Source: Ruminococcus sp. UBA7014
GTDB lineage: Bacteria > Bacillota > Clostridia > Oscillospirales > Ruminococcaceae
Reading direction: 5' to 3'
Assembly (NCBI GenBank): GCA_002449575.1
Contig: DJXC01000028.1
Location: forward strand, 1 to 8,001
Length of the DNA stretch: 8,001 nt
Both the position numbers and the translations under genes were made by a program. The notes under the pieces were generated by a model that saw nothing but the letters and a program-made list of their open reading frames with translations, was not told where the DNA came from and made no database searches. Positions 5,421 to 8,001 of this stretch are shown here, in pieces (within the stretch, counting starts at the first letter, position 1; each line of letters begins with the position of its first letter).

Positions 5421-6620
5421 GAGTTTCTTTTTTTCATTTTCCAGCAGGCGGATTAAATCATCAATTGAGTCTGAGGAAGAAATTTTAGAATTCTTTTTCT
5501 TTCCCGCATTTAGAATATCATCAATATTCGGGCTGCTGTAAGCGGGCTTTTTGGGAGCAGGAGCAGCAGGCTTCGGCATTTCCTGTTTGGGTTCGGGAGC
5601 AGGGGAGGGCTGAACGGGTGCAGGAGACGACGGCGGTGCAGTCTGCACAGGCGGCTGTATCGGTACAGAAGTCTGTGCCGGAAAAGGTGTGGTAGGCACT
5701 GCCGGAGCTGGTGCAGGCGGAACAGGTGCAGATGGAACAGGATTTGGCTGCTGTACCTGTAATCTTGCCTGTTCACGGATTTCCTGTGCGGAATAAATCT
5801 GTGTGCCAGATGCTTTCTTTCGTCCGGGATAAGGTTCTTCCAGCGCACGCAATGCCTCGGCTTCCAGTTCCTGACGACGGAATTTCATTGTTTTTTCACG
5901 TTCCTGTACAGCCTTCTGATAGGGTGAATTTTCGTTCACAGGTTTTGTGGCAAAATTTTCGGAAATAGAAGATTTCTTTTCTTCCAGTGTATCAGGTGTG
6001 ACAGCATTTTCAGGGTCATAAAGCGGTGTTTCTATTGTTTTTTTGCTTTTCTTCGGCTGGGTTTCTTCTTCAAAAGTAAATTCTTCATCGTCCATATCTC
6101 TGCTGCTGTTTCTGGCGATGTGTATCAGGAGCATAACAATCAGAAGAACACAGGGGGCTACCAGAAAAGCCATCAGACCGTTGACAGAAGTCGCAAACGT
6201 AATATACCAGTACAGTTCCGGGCTTGCCCAGATGCAAACTGCAAAAATATTGCTTCGGGGAATGACCAAATCTGTACCCTGTTCCTTTGCCGTACCGGGA
6301 TAATAATTTATAGTGCCGTCTTCTGTTTCTTCAATTTTGTAGATATTTCGGAGTGCAAGTGTGCCATCAGAAAGATAGCAGAGTACTTTATTTCCCTCAT
6401 GCAGTTCGGAAATCACAGTGGCTTCGGCAGCAACCAGTGATTTTTCCGGAATGGAAGGTTCCATGTCATCTGTTTCCTGCAAGTACAGGTAATAGCCTGC
6501 GATTCTGGGAACACGGTCGCCAGAAAAGATGAGATTTACCGAAACTGTACACGCAATCAGCACCAGAAGGACAAATACAAGCAGTCCGACAAAAACAGAG
6601 CTTCTTTTTTTCTTTTTCAT
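5418..6620 (-). CDS. Signal-peptidase-like (S26B/SipW-type) membrane protein, probably non-catalytic, with proline-rich tail
   Basis: A 400-residue membrane protein. The basic N-terminus MKKKKR leads into membrane helix 1 (about 9-31), an extracytoplasmic domain (32-140), helix 2 (about 147-168) and a long cytoplasmic tail. The outer domain matches the layout of SipW-type signal peptidases: box B 'SxSMEPxIPxGSLV' appears as TDDMEPSIPEKSLV (50-63), and the 'GDxVxFxxxDG...THRV' box appears as EGNKVLCYLSDGTLALRNI (75-93, given in full as 19 residues). The Ser nucleophile position is Asp52 and the His position is Leu90, so proteolysis is unlikely. The tail has a charged, helix-rich part (175-290), a Pro/Ala/Gln-rich stretch (291-360) and a C-terminal segment with two IDD[IL] motifs (366-369, 386-389). 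The best start has AGGAG 14 bases upstream, an unusually wide gap. It is a single gene with its own promoter and terminator. The cellular role is unknown; a scaffold or regulator is possible. Confidence 0.82.
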   Translation of the reverse strand: MKKKKRSSVFVGLLVFVLLVLIACTVSVNLIFSGDRVPRIAGYYLYLQETDDMEPSIPEKSLVAAEATVISELHEGNKVLCYLSDGTLALRNIYKIEETEDGTINYYPGTAKEQGTDLVIPRSNIFAVCIWASPELYWYITFATSVNGLMAFLVAPCVLLIVMLLIHIARNSSRDMDDEEFTFEEETQPKKSKKTIETPLYDPENAVTPDTLEEKKSSISENFATKPVNENSPYQKAVQEREKTMKFRRQELEAEALRALEEPYPGRKKASGTQIYSAQEIREQARLQVQQPNPVPSAPVPPAPAPAVPTTPFPAQTSVPIQPPVQTAPPSSPAPVQPSPAPEPKQEMPKPAAPAPKKPAYSSPNIDDILNAGKKKNSKISSSDSIDDLIRLLENEKKKL

Positions 6621-6662
6621 GATTCTGGATATTACTCCTTTCCGTGATATTTGATTATTTCT

Positions 6663-6691
6663 ATTATATCACAACTGAAAGAAATTTGCAA
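6663..6691 (-). promoter_or_regulatory. Sigma-A promoter of the signal-peptidase-like gene
   Basis: Read on the minus strand: -35 TTGCAA (6686-6691), a 17-bp spacer, and a perfect -10 TATAAT (6663-6668) preceded by TGA (extended -10). The start would be near 6656, giving a leader of about 36 bases with AAAGGAG in it. Confidence 0.82.
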
Positions 6692-6705
6692 GTAGTTTAT
6701 TTTAC

Positions 6706-6735
6706 AAAAAAGGCGGCAACGGATGCCGCCTTTTT
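6706..6735 (-). terminator. Intrinsic terminator of the rpsB-tsf operon
   Basis: The GC-rich stem GGCGGCA (6712-6718) / TGCCGCC (6724-6730) has loop ACGGA and is flanked by six A (6706-6711) and five T (6731-6735). On the minus strand it is followed by six T, so it ends the tsf transcript 25 bases after its stop. It also separates the operon from the promoter just downstream. The symmetric flanks mean it could work in both directions. Confidence 0.93.
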
Positions 6736-6759
6736 GATTTTTACTGTATATGACCGGAA

Positions 6760-7689
6760 TCAGCCTTTTTTAATCATGCTTTCTACTTCTGCGGCGAAAT
6801 CGTCAGCTTTCTTTTCGATACCTTCGCCGAGTTCAAAGCATACAAAGCCTGTTACATTAATTGCTGCGCCGGCTTCTTTTGCCTTGCTGTCAACATACTG
6901 CTTGACAGTGAGCTTGTTTTCCTTTACAAAAGCCTGTTCCATCAGGCAGATTTCGGAATAGATTTTGCCAAGCTTACCTTCTGCAATCTTGATTTTTGCC
7001 TGTTCGGGCTTGTTTGCGAGCTTGGGGTCTTCTTCCATCTGCTTGAGGATGATTTCCTTTTCTTCATCAATTCTGGACTGCGGAACATCTTCACGAACAA
7101 GGAAATCCGGATGCATAGCAGCAACCTGGAAATCGCAGTCCTTCAAAGCTTCCAGAACAGCAGGGGCTGCGCCAGCTTCGGTCTTGGCAGCAGTAATAAC
7201 GCCAGCCTGACCGCCCTGATGAACATAGGCAACAACAGCATCGCCTTCGAGTCTTGCGAAACGGCGAATCTGAATATTTTCACGAACAGACAGGAACAGT
7301 TCCTGAAGTGCTTCTGCAACGGTTTCAGAACCGCCGAAAATTGTTTCTGCCTTGAGGGCTTCTACATCAGTGGGATTCTTTTCGATAACCGTCTTGGCAA
7401 CTTTTTCTACAAATTCCTTGAACTTGGGGTTTTTGGCGGCAAAGTCTGTTTCGATATTGACTTCTACAACAGCACCGATTTTATTATCATCGCTGACGAG
7501 TGCCAGAGCCAGACCTTCGGCAGCAACTCTGCCGGCTTTCTTCGCCTGAGTAGCCAGACCTTTTTCACGGAGCAGCTGAATAGCCTTGTCAATATCGCCG
7601 TTTGCTTCTGTCAGAGTCTTTTTGCAGTCCATGATGCCTGCACCGGTCATCTGACGGAGTTCATTAATCTGTGCAACAGTAATAGCCAT
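6760..7689 (-). CDS. tsf: Translation elongation factor Ts
   Basis: A 309-residue EF-Ts, the cytoplasmic nucleotide-exchange factor that removes GDP from EF-Tu during protein synthesis. The N-terminal UBA-like domain is at about residues 1-40, with LRQMTGAGIMDCKKTLTEA, a family hallmark. The core begins with the EF-Tu-contacting TDFAAKN (81-87). The remaining core repeats include AAMHPDFLVREDVP and LMEQAFVKENKLTVKQYV, normal for a full-length bacterial protein. The ATG at 7687-7689 is preceded by GTGAGG with eight bases between (7698-7703). It lies 37 bases after rpsB on the same strand, the conserved rpsB-tsf order, and ends at a strong terminator. Nothing is odd about it. Confidence 0.98.
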   Translation of the reverse strand: MAITVAQINELRQMTGAGIMDCKKTLTEANGDIDKAIQLLREKGLATQAKKAGRVAAEGLALALVSDDNKIGAVVEVNIETDFAAKNPKFKEFVEKVAKTVIEKNPTDVEALKAETIFGGSETVAEALQELFLSVRENIQIRRFARLEGDAVVAYVHQGGQAGVITAAKTEAGAAPAVLEALKDCDFQVAAMHPDFLVREDVPQSRIDEEKEIILKQMEEDPKLANKPEQAKIKIAEGKLGKIYSEICLMEQAFVKENKLTVKQYVDSKAKEAGAAINVTGFVCFELGEGIEKKADDFAAEVESMIKKG

Positions 7690-7726
7690 GATATATACCT
7701 CACTTCTGATAAATTTTAAAAATCAA

Positions 7727-8001
7727 TTATGCTTCCTGTGCTTCTTCAGCCGGAGCTTCTTCTACAGCTTCTGCGGCGTTTGCATCTTCAGCGGAAACAT
7801 CATCAGCACCCTGACGACCTTCAATAATTGCATTTGCAATTGTGCCGGCAATCAGTTTTACAGCACGGATAGCATCATCATTGCCAGGGATAACATAATC
7901 TACTTCATCCGGGTCGCAGTTGGTATCTACAATTGCAACAATCGGAATATTCAGCTTTTTAGCTTCTGCAACGGCAATTTTTTCTTTTCTGGGGTCAACG
8001 A
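7727..8001 (-). CDS. rpsB: Ribosomal protein S2 (30S subunit), C-terminal part
   Basis: The 3' end of rpsB: 91 complete codons ending in TAA (7727-7729), running off the window at 8001. The readable segment VDPRKEKIAVAEAKKLNIP, then IVAIVDTNCDPDEVDYVIPG and NDDAIRAVKLI, is the conserved C-terminal part of S2, a protein of the 30S body next to S1. The tail after about fragment residue 65 is acidic and Ala/Glu-rich (AEDANAAEAVEEAPAEEAQEA, given in part), a species-variable extension common in Clostridia. It is co-transcribed with tsf. The start and promoter are outside the window. Confidence 0.97.
   Translation of the reverse strand, partial: VDPRKEKIAVAEAKKLNIPIVAIVDTNCDPDEVDYVIPGNDDAIRAVKLIAGTIANAIIEGRQGADDVSAEDANAAEAVEEAPAEEAQEA

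Noticed and set aside
5541..5750. Possible DNA tandem repeat in the proline-rich coding region
   Set aside because: The codons are irregular (mixed Pro, Ala, Gln, Thr, Ser), with no constant repeat unit; it is a low-complexity protein linker rather than a DNA repeat array.
7111..7719. 202-codon open frame on the plus strand over tsf
   Set aside because: It is antisense to EF-Ts, which is unmistakable, and has no domain, promoter or ribosome site of its own.

Overview
The window looks like a core-genome stretch from a Gram-positive anaerobe of the Ruminococcaceae/Clostridia type. The evidence is moderate G+C, strong AGGAGG-type ribosome sites, sigma-A promoters with TGn extended -10 boxes, intrinsic terminators after most genes, and a clostridial-style nucleoside kinase and GH43 xylosidase. 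A Ruminococcus relative is my best guess, made from protein resemblance alone. I see no phage, insertion sequence, CRISPR array, tRNA or rRNA.

Layout. Bases 1-309 (+) are the 3' end of enolase, followed by two hairpins, the second a bidirectional terminator. Facing it on the minus strand is a three-gene operon, transcribed from about 2719 down to 397: a DMT/EamA transporter, a GldG-like (ABC-auxiliary domain) lipoprotein whose start overlaps the transporter's end, and a small basic protein of unknown function. The transporter promoter sits back to back with a near-consensus promoter for a plus-strand uridine-kinase-family gene (2851-3774). A perfect 9-bp inverted repeat surrounds the kinase -35 box.

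The kinase terminator overlaps the 3' end of a convergent GH43 beta-xylosidase/arabinofuranosidase gene (3793-5337, -). Upstream of that, also on the minus strand, is a membrane protein (5418-6620, -). It has the fold signature of a SipW-type signal peptidase, but the catalytic serine and histidine positions are substituted, and it carries a long proline-rich cytoplasmic tail. The window ends with tsf (EF-Ts) and the 3' end of rpsB (S2), the usual rpsB-tsf translation operon, read on the minus strand.

How the genes work together. Enolase, EF-Ts and S2 are housekeeping genes in independent units. The GH43 enzyme has no signal peptide and so probably works on imported xylo- or arabino-oligosaccharides. 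The transporter/lipoprotein/small-protein operon is the least understood unit, and its genes appear co-translated. The most unusual items are the apparent signal-peptidase pseudoenzyme, the transporter's odd start (a five-codon leader ORF overlapping a TTG), the operator-like inverted repeat, and two consecutive hairpins with identical seven-base loops after enolase.
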